Positions 53,954-61,937 of a DNA stretch of 64,000 nucleotides are shown here, piece by piece. The first letter of the stretch is position 1, and every line of letters begins with the position of its first letter. The notes beneath the pieces are model-generated. The model worked only from the letters and a program-made list of their open reading frames with translations. It was not told the DNA's origin and ran no database searches. A program made the position numbers and the translations under genes. The DNA lies in assembly GCF_025934275.1 (NCBI RefSeq), contig NZ_JAICYI010000005.1, forward strand, positions 1 through 64,000, written 5' to 3'. The stretch is from Phenylobacterium sp. GTDB taxonomy: Bacteria; Pseudomonadota; Alphaproteobacteria; Caulobacterales; Caulobacteraceae.

Positions 53954-54844
53954 ATGGCTTCGCCCGACTGGGACCTGTTCCAGAGCCTGCACGCCGTGCT
54001 GACCGCCGGAAGCCTGTCGTCGGCCGCCAAGCTGCGGGCGCTGACCCAGCCCACCATCGGCCGGCACATCGACGAGCTCGAGCGCCGGCTGGGCGGGCCC
54101 CTGTTCCTGCGCAGTCCGCGTGGCCTGCAGGCGACCGACCTCGCCCAGGCGCTCAAGCCGCATCTCGACGACATGTACGCCGCCGCCCAGGCCGCCCAGC
54201 GCGACGCCTCGGGCGCGGCCGACGGCTCCTCCGGCGTGGTGCGGGTGACGGCGAGCGAGATCGTCGGCGTCGAGGTGCTGCCCGCCATCCTCACCCGCTT
54301 CCGCGAGGCGCATCCCGAGATCGACATCGAGGTGACCCTCTCCAACCGCAACGAGGATCTGACGCGGCGCGACGCCGACATCGCGGTCAGGATGGCGCGG
54401 CCGACCCAGAACACCCTGGTCGCCAAGAAGATCGGCAGCGTCGGATTCGGCTTCTATGCGACGTCAGAGTACCTGGAGCGGCACGGCGAGCCGCACACCT
54501 TCGAGGAGCTCGAGCAGCATGCGGTGGTGGGCTTCGACACCCGCGCGCCGATGACCGTCGAGGGGCTGCCGACCCGACGCCCGGTGAGCCGCGAGATGTT
54601 CGCGCTGCGCACCGACAACGACGTCGCCCAGATCGCCGCCGTCAAGGCGGGCTTCGGGATCGGCGTCGTCCAGCACGGCATCGGCCGGCGCGCAGGCCTT
54701 CGGCAGGTCATGCCCGGGACGCTGCCGTTCCGGCTGGAGATGTGGGTCTGCATGCACGAGAACCTGAGGACCTCGCGCCGCATGCGGCTGATGTTCGACC
54801 ACCTCGTCGCCGGCCTCGCCGAGGCGGTCGGCGACGGGAACTGA
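53954..54844 (+). CDS. LysR-family transcriptional regulator
   Basis: A 296-residue LysR protein. The N-terminal helix-turn-helix is DLFQSLHAVLTAGSLSSAA and TQPTIGRHIDELERRLGG. The effector domain begins GVVRVTASEIVGVEVLP. The ATG at 53954 gives MASPDWDLF. It is divergently transcribed from the epimerase-like gene with 89 bp between them, the usual arrangement for LysR control of a neighbour. Confidence 0.92.
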   Translation: MASPDWDLFQSLHAVLTAGSLSSAAKLRALTQPTIGRHIDELERRLGGPLFLRSPRGLQATDLAQALKPHLDDMYAAAQAAQRDASGAADGSSGVVRVTASEIVGVEVLPAILTRFREAHPEIDIEVTLSNRNEDLTRRDADIAVRMARPTQNTLVAKKIGSVGFGFYATSEYLERHGEPHTFEELEQHAVVGFDTRAPMTVEGLPTRRPVSREMFALRTDNDVAQIAAVKAGFGIGVVQHGIGRRAGLRQVMPGTLPFRLEMWVCMHENLRTSRRMRLMFDHLVAGLAEAVGDGN

Positions 54845-54853
54845 GGGTCGGGA

Positions 54854-55270
54854 TTATTCGTCGGCCTGGGTGACGTCCGGCGTCTCGGAGGGCTCGTCGC
54901 GGCCGGCGGCCTGCATCTGGCGCTCGGCGATGCGGGCCGACTTCCCGCGGCGGTCGCGCAGGTAATAAAGCTTGGCGCGCCGGACGACGCCGCGACGCTT
55001 GACCTCGATGGATTCGATCATCGGCGACAGCAGCGGGAAGATCCGCTCGACTCCTTCGCCGAAGGAGATCTTCCGGACGGTGAAGCTCTCGTGGACGCCG
55101 CTCCCCGAGCGGGCGATGCAGACGCCCTCGTAGGCCTGGACGCGTTCGCGCTCGCCTTCCTTGATGCGCACGTTGACGCGCACGGTGTCGCCCGGCCGGA
55201 ACTCCGGGATCTTGCGGGCGGCGGTGAGGCGCTGGGCCTCCTCCTTCTCGAGTTCTTCGATCACGTTCAT
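54854..55270 (-). CDS. rplS: 50S ribosomal protein L19
   Basis: A 138-residue L19: [85 protein letters not shown]-terminal extension of about 20 acidic residues follows. It is the last gene of the trmD-rplS unit, starting 27 bp after trmD. Confidence 0.98.
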   Translation of the reverse strand: MNVIEELEKEEAQRLTAARKIPEFRPGDTVRVNVRIKEGERERVQAYEGVCIARSGSGVHESFTVRKISFGEGVERIFPLLSPMIESIEVKRRGVVRRAKLYYLRDRRGKSARIAERQMQAAGRDEPSETPDVTQADE

Positions 55271-55296
55271 CGGTTCAGATCCTTGGGTGCCGGGCT

Positions 55297-56007
55297 TTAC
55301 CTGCCCTTTGCCTGTTGATTGGCGGCGAGCCTCGCCCACAAGTCCGGACGCCGCTCCCGCGTGGTCGTCTCCCGCTGTTCCCGCCGCCAGCTCGCGATCC
55401 TTGCGTGATCGCCCGACAGCAGCACCTCGGGAATCTCGAGCCCTTCGAACCTCCGCGGCCGTGTGTACTGCGGATGCTCCAGCAGCCCGTCCTCGAAACT
55501 CTCCTCGCTCAGACTCGCCGGCTCGCCCAGGATTCCCGGGACCAGCCGGAGGGCGGCCTCGATCGCCACGAGCGCGGCCGACTCGCCTCCGGCCAGCACC
55601 GCATCGCCCACCGCGACCTCCTCGAACCCGCGGGCTTCGATCACCCGCTGATCCACCCCTTCGAAGCGACCGCAGAGCACGATCAGTCCGGGGCCAAGGG
55701 CCCACTCACGCACGCGCGCCTGGGTCAGGGGCCGGCCCCGCGCGCTCATGTACAAGAGCGGCCGACCGCGCACCTCCACGCCATCCAGCGCCGAGGCGAT
55801 CACGTCCGCCCGCATCACCTGTCCCGGGCCGCCACCCGCTGGGGTGTCGTCGAGGAAGCCGCGCTTATCCTTGGAAAAGCCCCGGATGTCCACCGTTTCG
55901 AGCCGCCACAGGCCCTTCTCGCGCCAGGCCGAGCCTATCAGCGAAACGCCCAGCGGGCCGGGGAAGGCCTCCGGGAACATGGTGAGCACGGTGACGTCGA
56001 AACCCAT
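55297..56007 (-). CDS. trmD: tRNA (guanine37-N1)-methyltransferase
   Basis: A 236-residue SPOUT enzyme. [15 protein letters not shown] at the start, [39 protein letters not shown] and [17 protein letters not shown], where the knot binds SAM, are all present. It methylates G37 next to the anticodon. The ATG at 56007 is the conserved start. It is separated from rimM by tesB on the opposite strand. Confidence 0.97.
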   Translation of the reverse strand: MGFDVTVLTMFPEAFPGPLGVSLIGSAWREKGLWRLETVDIRGFSKDKRGFLDDTPAGGGPGQVMRADVIASALDGVEVRGRPLLYMSARGRPLTQARVREWALGPGLIVLCGRFEGVDQRVIEARGFEEVAVGDAVLAGGESAALVAIEAALRLVPGILGEPASLSEESFEDGLLEHPQYTRPRRFEGLEIPEVLLSGDHARIASWRREQRETTTRERRPDLWARLAANQQAKGR

Positions 56008-56116
56008 GGCGGCTGAAGGCGCGCAAGCCCGGCGTCGCGTCAAGCCTTGCGGGGGGAGGGCCGCGCGCGTAAGGGGCGCCTTCGCAACTGCAACATGGCC
56101 GGCGCAGAGATCCCCG

Positions 56117-56980
56117 ATGGACGAGACCCTGGTCGAGACCCTCCAGCTCGAGCGGCTGGAAGTGAACCTGTTCCGGGGGACAACGCCCGACAACCGGCCG
56201 GGCCGCATCTTCGGCGGCCAGGTGATCGCCCAGTCGCTGCTGGCCGCCTACGAGACCGTCGAGGAGCGGACCTGCCACTCGCTGCACTGCTACTTCATCC
56301 GGCCGGGCGATCCCACCCACCCGATCATCTTCGAGGTGGACCGCGCCCGCGATGGCGGCAGCTTCACGACCCGGCGGGTGATCGCCGTGCAGCACGGCCA
56401 GCAGATCTTCAACCTGGCGGCCTCGTTCCAGGTGGCGGAGGAGGGCTACGAGCACCAGGCGCCGATGCCCGAGGCCCCCGGCTGGTCGGAGCTCCCGGAC
56501 GAGCGGGCGATGCGCCGCGAGATGGTCGAGAAGAACCCGGAGATGTTCAAGGACTGGATGGATCGCCACCAGCCCATCGAGATGCGCTCGGAGGACGCGC
56601 GCACCTATTTCCAGGGCGGCCCCAGCGAGCCGGAAACCGCGAGCTGGATCCGCTGCCGCGACCCGATCGGCGGCGATCCCAGGATGCACCAGGTGATCCT
56701 CGCCTACGCCTCTGACATGAACCTGCTCTCGACCGCCATGCGGCCGCACCGGGTGCACTGGCAGACGCCGGGCTTCCAGTCGGCGAGCCTCGACCACGCC
56801 ATGTGGTTCCACCGGCCGACCAACTTCGAGACCTGGCACCTCTATGCGCAGGACAGCCCCTCGGCGTCCGGCGGCCGCGGCTTCATCCGCGGCGCGATCT
56901 ATTCCGAGGCCGGCGTCCTGGTGGCGAGCGTGGCGCAGGAGGGGCTGATCAGGATGCGGAAGAAGACTTCCCTCCCTTGA
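56117..56980 (+). CDS. tesB: Acyl-CoA thioesterase II
   Basis: A 287-residue double-hotdog thioesterase. [54 protein letters not shown], and in the second half [19 protein letters not shown] with the catalytic Asp are typical of TesB. It hydrolyses medium- and long-chain acyl-CoA. Its last three residues and stop codon are encoded by the palindromic repeat at 56969. It is inserted, in the opposite direction, between trmD and rimM. Confidence 0.95.
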   Translation: MDETLVETLQLERLEVNLFRGTTPDNRPGRIFGGQVIAQSLLAAYETVEERTCHSLHCYFIRPGDPTHPIIFEVDRARDGGSFTTRRVIAVQHGQQIFNLAASFQVAEEGYEHQAPMPEAPGWSELPDERAMRREMVEKNPEMFKDWMDRHQPIEMRSEDARTYFQGGPSEPETASWIRCRDPIGGDPRMHQVILAYASDMNLLSTAMRPHRVHWQTPGFQSASLDHAMWFHRPTNFETWHLYAQDSPSASGGRGFIRGAIYSEAGVLVASVAQEGLIRMRKKTSLP

Positions 56981-57038
56981 CGGGGAGGGAGGGGCCGCGA
57001 AGCGGCCGGCGCGCCGCCCCTCACGTTAAAGGCGGGGA
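56969..57038. repeat. GGGAGGG-type palindromic repeat, copy 3
   Basis: TCCCTCCC-TTGACG-GGGAGGGA is a perfect hairpin almost identical to that at 28367. A second hairpin, CCCCTCACGTTAAAGGCGGGG, follows within the 58 bp between the convergent tesB and rimM genes. The left end contributes the tesB stop codon. Confidence 0.6.
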
Positions 57039-57542
57039 CTACTCCGTCTCCTCGGGCCTCACCGCGACCACGAGTCCGTCGGCGATCCGCACCTCGGGGA
57101 CGGCCTCGCGCGTGAACGGAAGCCAGAAGCTTGCGCCGCTCTTGGGCTGAACCTCCAGGAGATCGCCGGCGCCGAAATCCTGGACGGACTTCACCTCGCC
57201 GAGCGCCTCGCCGGCGGAGGTCACCACCGAGAGGCCGACCAGGTCGGCGACATAGAACTCGTCGTCCTCGGGTTCGGGGAGGATCTCGCGGGGAATGTAG
57301 AGCTTCAGCCCCCGCAGCGCCTCGGCCTGCTCGCGGGTCTCGATCTCGCCGGCGCGCGCGATCAGCGCGCCCTTCGCGGCGCGGCCGCCGGTCAGCGTCA
57401 GCCCTGGGCGGCCGTCCTCCCGCAGCAGGACGCGGTAGGTCACCAGCGCCATCGGGTCTTCGGTATAGGCGCTTATCCGCACCTCGCCTTTGACGCCGAA
57501 CGCGCCGGCGACCCGGCCGACGAGCAGGAGGTTAGAGGCCAT
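57039..57542 (-). CDS. rimM: 16S rRNA processing protein RimM
   Basis: A 167-residue protein. MASNLLLVGRVAGAFGVKGEVRI is the N-terminal RimM barrel, and DDEFYVADLVGLSVVT with the PRC-barrel region DFGAGDLLEVQP and FWLPFTREAVPEV is the second domain. It assists 30S assembly. The ATG at 57542 is preferred to a preceding TTG. Its ribosome-binding region lies in the arm of the palindromic repeat at 57545. Confidence 0.95.
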   Translation of the reverse strand: MASNLLLVGRVAGAFGVKGEVRISAYTEDPMALVTYRVLLREDGRPGLTLTGGRAAKGALIARAGEIETREQAEALRGLKLYIPREILPEPEDDEFYVADLVGLSVVTSAGEALGEVKSVQDFGAGDLLEVQPKSGASFWLPFTREAVPEVRIADGLVVAVRPEETE

Positions 57543-57544
57543 CA

Positions 57545-57639
57545 ACCGCTCACCCCGGCGACGGCCGGGGCCCGAGCTGAATCGGCGATTGCGCGCCGGA
57601 CCGGCCGCTTGGGTCGCGGCCGTCGCCGGGATGAGCGGT
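57545..57639. repeat. GCTCATCCCGGCG-type palindromic repeat, copy 2, at rimM start
   Basis: The arms ACCGCTCACCCCGGCGACGG (and CC) and GGCCGTCGCCGGGATGAGCG (and GT) pair over 22 bp with one mismatch around a 51 bp interior. It fills the interval between rpsP and rimM. In the rpsP-rimM mRNA the rimM GGTGAG sits in one arm. Confidence 0.7.
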
Positions 57640-57644
57640 CAAAA

Positions 57645-58304
57645 TTACCCCTCTCCAGCCTCATCGCCGGGCGCGGAGACCTCGTCGGGAGTGGCCGCAT
57701 CCTGGGCCGCCTGCTCGACCTCGACGGTCTCCTCAGGCGCGGCCTCGGCGGCGGGCGCCTCCGGCTCGGCCGCCTCGGCGGCGGGGGTCTCCTCGGCTTC
57801 GGCTTCCGCGGCCGGCGCAGCTTCGGCGGCCTCACCGGCAGGAGCCTCGGCGGCCGGAGCCTCGGGGGCAGAGGCCTCTTCTTCGGCGGGCGCCGCTTCG
57901 GCCTCCGCGGGGGTTTCCTCCTCGGCCGGCGGCGGGGCGTTCTTGGCGGCCTCCTCGGCTGCGGCGCGGTCGGCCTCGCGCTGAGCCCGCTCCTCGGCGC
58001 GAGCCTTGGCCTTTTCGCCCGGCTCGCCCTTTTTCGGGTTGGAGCCCGCCGTCCAGGTGGTGATCCCGAGCTTGGAAAGCTCCCGCGCGACGCGGTCGGT
58101 GGGCTGGGCGCCCTTCTTCATCCACTCGGCGATGCGCTCCCCCTTGACGATGATCCGGTTGGGATCGTCCTTCCTGAGCAGCGGGTTGTAGGAGCCCAGC
58201 TTCTCGATGAAGCGGCCGTCGCGGGCCGCGTGGCTGTCGGCCACCACGATCGAGTAGTAGGGGCGCTTCTTGGCGCCGCCGCGGGCGAGACGGATCTTCA
58301 GCAT
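57645..58304 (-). CDS. rpsP: 30S ribosomal protein S16, long C-terminal extension
   Basis: The first ~90 residues are S16: [54 protein letters not shown]. The protein then continues for about 130 residues of almost pure Ala, Glu and Pro with basic residues only at the beginning ([19 protein letters not shown], then repeats such as [15 protein letters not shown]). S16 in most bacteria is 80-90 residues; long Ala/Glu tails occur in Caulobacterales. The tail is likely disordered. Confidence 0.96.
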   Translation of the reverse strand: MLKIRLARGGAKKRPYYSIVVADSHAARDGRFIEKLGSYNPLLRKDDPNRIIVKGERIAEWMKKGAQPTDRVARELSKLGITTWTAGSNPKKGEPGEKAKARAEERAQREADRAAAEEAAKNAPPPAEEETPAEAEAAPAEEEASAPEAPAAEAPAGEAAEAAPAAEAEAEETPAAEAAEPEAPAAEAAPEETVEVEQAAQDAATPDEVSAPGDEAGEG

Positions 58305-58326
58305 CTAGGGGGTCCTTCGGTTCGGA

Positions 58327-59838
58327 TCATTTCTTGAACGGGTTGAAGCCTGGCGGCAGCGCGCCGCCTCCCAGGCCGGGGAGTTTCGGGCCGCCGCCTT
58401 GCTGCAGCTTCGCGGCCATGTCTTGGATCTCCTGCTCGGAGGGCATCGGCAGCTTGCCGCCGCCCAGCGCCTTCAGCCGGTCCATGCCGCCCCCGCCGCC
58501 AAGCATCTGGGCCATCTGGGCGAAGCCCTTGCCGCCGCCCTTGCTCATCATCTTGAAGGCGTCGGCCATCTGCCGGTGCTGTTTCAGGAGCCGGTTGACC
58601 TCGGCCACCTCGACGCCTGCGCCGGCCGCGATGCGCCGCTTGCGCGAGGCCTGCAGGATGTCGGGCTTCTTCCGCTCGGCCTTGGTCATCGAGGAGATGA
58701 TCGCCGCCTGGCGCTCGACCATCTTGTCGGAGATGCCGGCCTCGGCGATCTGCCGCTTCATCTTCTGGACGCCGGGGAGGAGGCCCATCAGCCCCTCCAT
58801 GCCGCCCATCTTCTTCATCTGCTGCAGCTGCTCGGCCATCATGTCGAGGTCGAACTGGCCCTTGGCGAGCCGCTTGGCCATGGCCTCGGCCTTGGCGGCG
58901 TCAAGGTCCTGGGCGGCCTTCTCCACGAGCGCGACGACGTCGCCGGCGCCCAGGATGCGGCCGGCCACGCGGTGGGCGTCGAAGGCGTCGAGGCCGTCGA
59001 TCTTCTCCGAGACGCCCAGGAACTTGATCGGCAGGCCGGTGACGGCGCGCATGGAGAGCGCCGCCCCGCCGCGCCCGTCGCCGTCCGCGCGGGTCAGCAC
59101 CAGGCCGGTGAGCGGCAGGCGTTCGTGGAACGCCTTGGCGGTCCTGACCGCGTCCTGGCCGGTCAGCGCGTCGGCGACCAGCAGGGTCTCGTGCGGGCGG
59201 GCGATGCGGGCGATCTCGGCCGCCTCGCTCATCATCGCCTCGTCCAGCGTGGTGCGCCCGGCGGTGTCGAGGATCAGGACGTCATAGCCCTGCAGCCGCG
59301 CGGCCGAGATGGCGCGCCTGGCGATGTCGGGCGCGGCCTGGCCGACGACGATCGGCAGGCTCTCGACGCCCGCCAGCTTGGCCAGGGTGGCGAGCTGCTC
59401 CATGGCCGCGGGGCGGCGCGTGTCGAGCGAGGCCAGGAGCACCTTCTTGCGCTCCTTGGCGAGGCGCAGGCCCAGCTTGGCGGCGGTGGTGGTCTTTCCC
59501 GAGCCCTGCAGGCCGGCCATCATCAGGATGGTCGGCGGATTGAGCGAGAGGTTGATGCCCTCCGGCTCGCCCTCGCCGCCCAGCATCTCGACCAGGCCGT
59601 CGTAGGTGATCTTGACCACCTGGTCGGCGGGCTTGACCGAGCGGATCACCGCCTCGCCGCTGGCCCGCTCCTTGGCCTTGGCGATGAACTCGCGCACCAC
59701 CGGCAGCGCCACGTCGGCCTCGAGCAAGGCCACACGCACCTCGCGCAGCGCCTCGTCGATGTCCTTGTCGGACAGCACGCCCCGACCGGAGAGCCGGTCG
59801 AAGACGGAGGCAAGGCGATCTGACAGCGCGTCGAACAT
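58327..59838 (-). CDS. ffh: Signal recognition particle protein Ffh (SRP54)
   Basis: A 503-residue GTPase. The N domain is followed by G motifs AGLQGSGKTTTAAKLGLR, DTAGRTTLDEAMM and LTRADGDGRGGAALS. The Met-rich M domain (QMKKMGGMEGLMGLLPG) ends in a Gly-rich tail (LGGGGGMDRLKALGGG). It targets nascent membrane proteins with 4.5S RNA. It is first in the ffh-rpsP-rimM order. Confidence 0.98.
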   Translation of the reverse strand: MFDALSDRLASVFDRLSGRGVLSDKDIDEALREVRVALLEADVALPVVREFIAKAKERASGEAVIRSVKPADQVVKITYDGLVEMLGGEGEPEGINLSLNPPTILMMAGLQGSGKTTTAAKLGLRLAKERKKVLLASLDTRRPAAMEQLATLAKLAGVESLPIVVGQAAPDIARRAISAARLQGYDVLILDTAGRTTLDEAMMSEAAEIARIARPHETLLVADALTGQDAVRTAKAFHERLPLTGLVLTRADGDGRGGAALSMRAVTGLPIKFLGVSEKIDGLDAFDAHRVAGRILGAGDVVALVEKAAQDLDAAKAEAMAKRLAKGQFDLDMMAEQLQQMKKMGGMEGLMGLLPGVQKMKRQIAEAGISDKMVERQAAIISSMTKAERKKPDILQASRKRRIAAGAGVEVAEVNRLLKQHRQMADAFKMMSKGGGKGFAQMAQMLGGGGGMDRLKALGGGKLPMPSEQEIQDMAAKLQQGGGPKLPGLGGGALPPGFNPFKK

Positions 59839-60240
59839 ACGGTTCCCTGCTGGCCCAAACGCAGTCGACCCCCGTGGACGATTGCGTCGACGGGGGGCCT
59901 CGCCGCCCTCGTCCCAAGACAGTGCTGGGGGTCGTGGCGGTGGAGGGCGCTGACCGAGGTTGCGCCGGAAGCGGCGGGTTATGGGGGCAAAGAAACGGTC
60001 AGGTCAAGGAAGAGGCGGCCTGCCGAGCCCGATGAAGGGAAGAGATGGGCAAGCGCTTCCACAGTCGAGGTAGGTACCCAAATTGGGGAATCCTCTCGGC
60101 GCGGGCCGGCGAGCGGCGACGATCTGGCGTCGATTCCAGAGCTCCAAGCCGACCTCAGACAGCCTTCGGCGAACGCGTGCTTAACCCTTCTTTACACCGT
60201 AACCTTTACGCCGCGTCGCGTGATCAGTCGGGGGGCTGTG
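59839..60240. other. 402 bp divergent promoter region, ffh / haem-barrel operon
   Basis: It has no supported gene. A hairpin CCCCCGT...ACGGGGG lies at about 59871-59897. Near the right end TTAACCCTTCTTTAC resembles a CtrA site (TTAA-N7-TTAA) with one mismatch, 46 bp before the barrel gene start. Confidence 0.5.
60181..60195. promoter_or_regulatory. Possible CtrA-type site
   Basis: TTAA-CCCTTCT-TTAC is one base from TTAA-N7-TTAA, the binding pattern of the Caulobacter cell-cycle regulator CtrA. It is upstream of the haem-barrel operon. The match is short enough to be chance. Confidence 0.3.
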
Positions 60241-61602
60241 ATGCGGATCCGGGCGCCCAAGAGCGGGGCGAGGCGGCTCGCGCGGGCGGGTGCGATCCTC
60301 CTGGCGCTCGCAGCCGGCGCGCTGTGGGCGGCGCCCACAGCGGCCCTGCCGAGTTTCTCGCAGCAGACCGGCGAGCCCTGCGCGCGCTGCCACGTGGGCG
60401 CGTTCGGACCGCAGCTCAAGCAGTACGGGCGCGACTTCAAGCTGTTCGGCTATGCGGCGGGGGACGGCAAGAACACGCTGCCGCCGATCGCGCTGACCGC
60501 CATCGCCTCCTACACCCAGACCCGCGCCGACCGGCCGCCGATCTCCGGCTACGAGGCCAACGGCAACAGCGCCTTCCAGAACGCGATGATCGCCTACGCG
60601 GGACGGCTCGTCGGCGGGGCGGGGGCGTTCGCCGAGGTGTTCTACGACGGCGTCCGGCGCCATTTCTCGCTCGCCAAGGTGGACGTGCGGCGGACCTTCA
60701 CCGGGACGCTTGCGGGCCACGACGTAGTCTATGGGGCCGGGCTCAACAACCGGCCGGGCGTCGAGGACATCTGGAACACGCCGGCGGCCTTCGCCTTCTC
60801 GCCGGCGACCTCGCCGTTCGCCGCGACCCCGGCCGCCGCTGCGGTGGTGGATTCCAAGCTGGCCAGCCGGGTCGCGGGGGTGAGCGCCTACGCGCTGTGG
60901 GACGACACGCTCTACACCGAGTTCGCGGGCTACCGGCCGCTCGACAGCGGCTTCCTGAACCGCGTGGGCGTCACCACGCCCGCCAACGCCGACCGCTACA
61001 CCGGCGTCCTGCCCTACGGGCGCGTGGCCGTGCAGCACGAGTTCGCCGACGCGCACTACCTCGAGGTGGGCGCCTATGGGCTGGAGGCGCGCCGCTTTCC
61101 GGCGGGCCCGCCGACGGCCGGCGAGGACCGCTTCGACGATATGGCGCTGGATGCGACCTATCAGTACTTCGGGAGCAAGCGGTGGTTCCTCGCGGGCCAC
61201 GCGGCCTGGGTGCATGAGGACGCGCGGCTGGGCGCGAGCCGCGTCCTGAGCGGCGCGCAGCCGAAGGACCACCTCGACACCTACCGGGCAGACGCGATCG
61301 CGACCTTCGACGACACCTGGACCCCGGCGGTCGGCGCGTTCCGCACGACCGGCTCGAGCGACCCCAGGTTCTTCCGCACGCCGGGCGGCAAGCCGAACGC
61401 CACCGGCTACATCGTCGAGCTGGGCTATGCGCCGTGGGGCAAGAAGCGCTCGCCCGTCAACTGGGCCAACGTCAAGCTGACCGCGCGCTGGGTGGGCTAC
61501 ACCCGTTTCAACGGCCGCGCGGCCGGCGCCTCGGCGAACGACACCGTTTTCGTGGGCGCGAGCGCGGCCGTCGCGCCGTTCGGAGCCTGGGTGCGGCGAT
61601 GA
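60241..61602 (+). CDS. Secreted protein with one c-type haem motif and predicted outer-membrane barrel
   Basis: A 453-residue protein. The signal peptide (AGAILLALAAGALWAAPTAA) is followed by SFSQQTGEPCARCHVGAFG, a CxxCH haem-attachment motif about 45 residues into the precursor. The remaining ~400 residues alternate short aromatic/polar strands (ALTAIASYTQTRADR, LYTEFAGYRPLDSG, YLEVGAYGLEARRF, WFLAGHAAWVHEDA, VKLTARWVGYTRFNG) typical of an outer-membrane beta-barrel. A haem inside or beside a barrel would suit electron transfer across the outer membrane. It is coupled by ATGA to the cupredoxin gene. ATG 60241 is used; a GTG at 60220 is possible. Confidence 0.8.
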   Translation: MRIRAPKSGARRLARAGAILLALAAGALWAAPTAALPSFSQQTGEPCARCHVGAFGPQLKQYGRDFKLFGYAAGDGKNTLPPIALTAIASYTQTRADRPPISGYEANGNSAFQNAMIAYAGRLVGGAGAFAEVFYDGVRRHFSLAKVDVRRTFTGTLAGHDVVYGAGLNNRPGVEDIWNTPAAFAFSPATSPFAATPAAAAVVDSKLASRVAGVSAYALWDDTLYTEFAGYRPLDSGFLNRVGVTTPANADRYTGVLPYGRVAVQHEFADAHYLEVGAYGLEARRFPAGPPTAGEDRFDDMALDATYQYFGSKRWFLAGHAAWVHEDARLGASRVLSGAQPKDHLDTYRADAIATFDDTWTPAVGAFRTTGSSDPRFFRTPGGKPNATGYIVELGYAPWGKKRSPVNWANVKLTARWVGYTRFNGRAAGASANDTVFVGASAAVAPFGAWVRR

Positions 61603-61937
61603 CCGCGCGCCGACGTCTGGGGCAGGGCGCCCTGGCGCTCTGCGCCATGCTCACCGGCTCGCTCGCCGGCTACGCGTGGGGCGCCGTGCAGACGGTCGAT
61701 CAGAAGGACCTGAGGTTCAGCGTCAAGCTGGTCAAGATCGCCAAGGGGGACTCGGTGGAGTTCACCAACAGCGACGACACCTCGCACAACATCACCATCT
61801 CCGGCCGGGACTTTTCGGTGAACAGCGGCCTGCAGGCGCGGGGCCAACCGTTCCGCGCGCCGCTGGTCAAGCCCGGCGTCTACAAGGTGAGCTGCGCGAT
61901 CCATCCCAACATGCGCATGACGATCGTGGTCGAGTGA
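61599..61937 (+). CDS. Secreted cupredoxin-like protein, 112 residues
   Basis: Signal peptide GALALCAMLTGSLAGYAWGA is followed by a plastocyanin-like domain: VKIAKGDSVEFTNSDDTSHNITI with the first copper His, and VSCAIHPNMRMTIVV with Cys, His and Met ligands. It should be a periplasmic type 1 copper protein. It is coupled on both sides, ATGA with the haem-barrel gene and GTGA with the kinase gene. It is a distant paralogue of the cupredoxin at 38979. Confidence 0.88.
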   Translation: MTARRRLGQGALALCAMLTGSLAGYAWGAVQTVDQKDLRFSVKLVKIAKGDSVEFTNSDDTSHNITISGRDFSVNSGLQARGQPFRAPLVKPGVYKVSCAIHPNMRMTIVVE

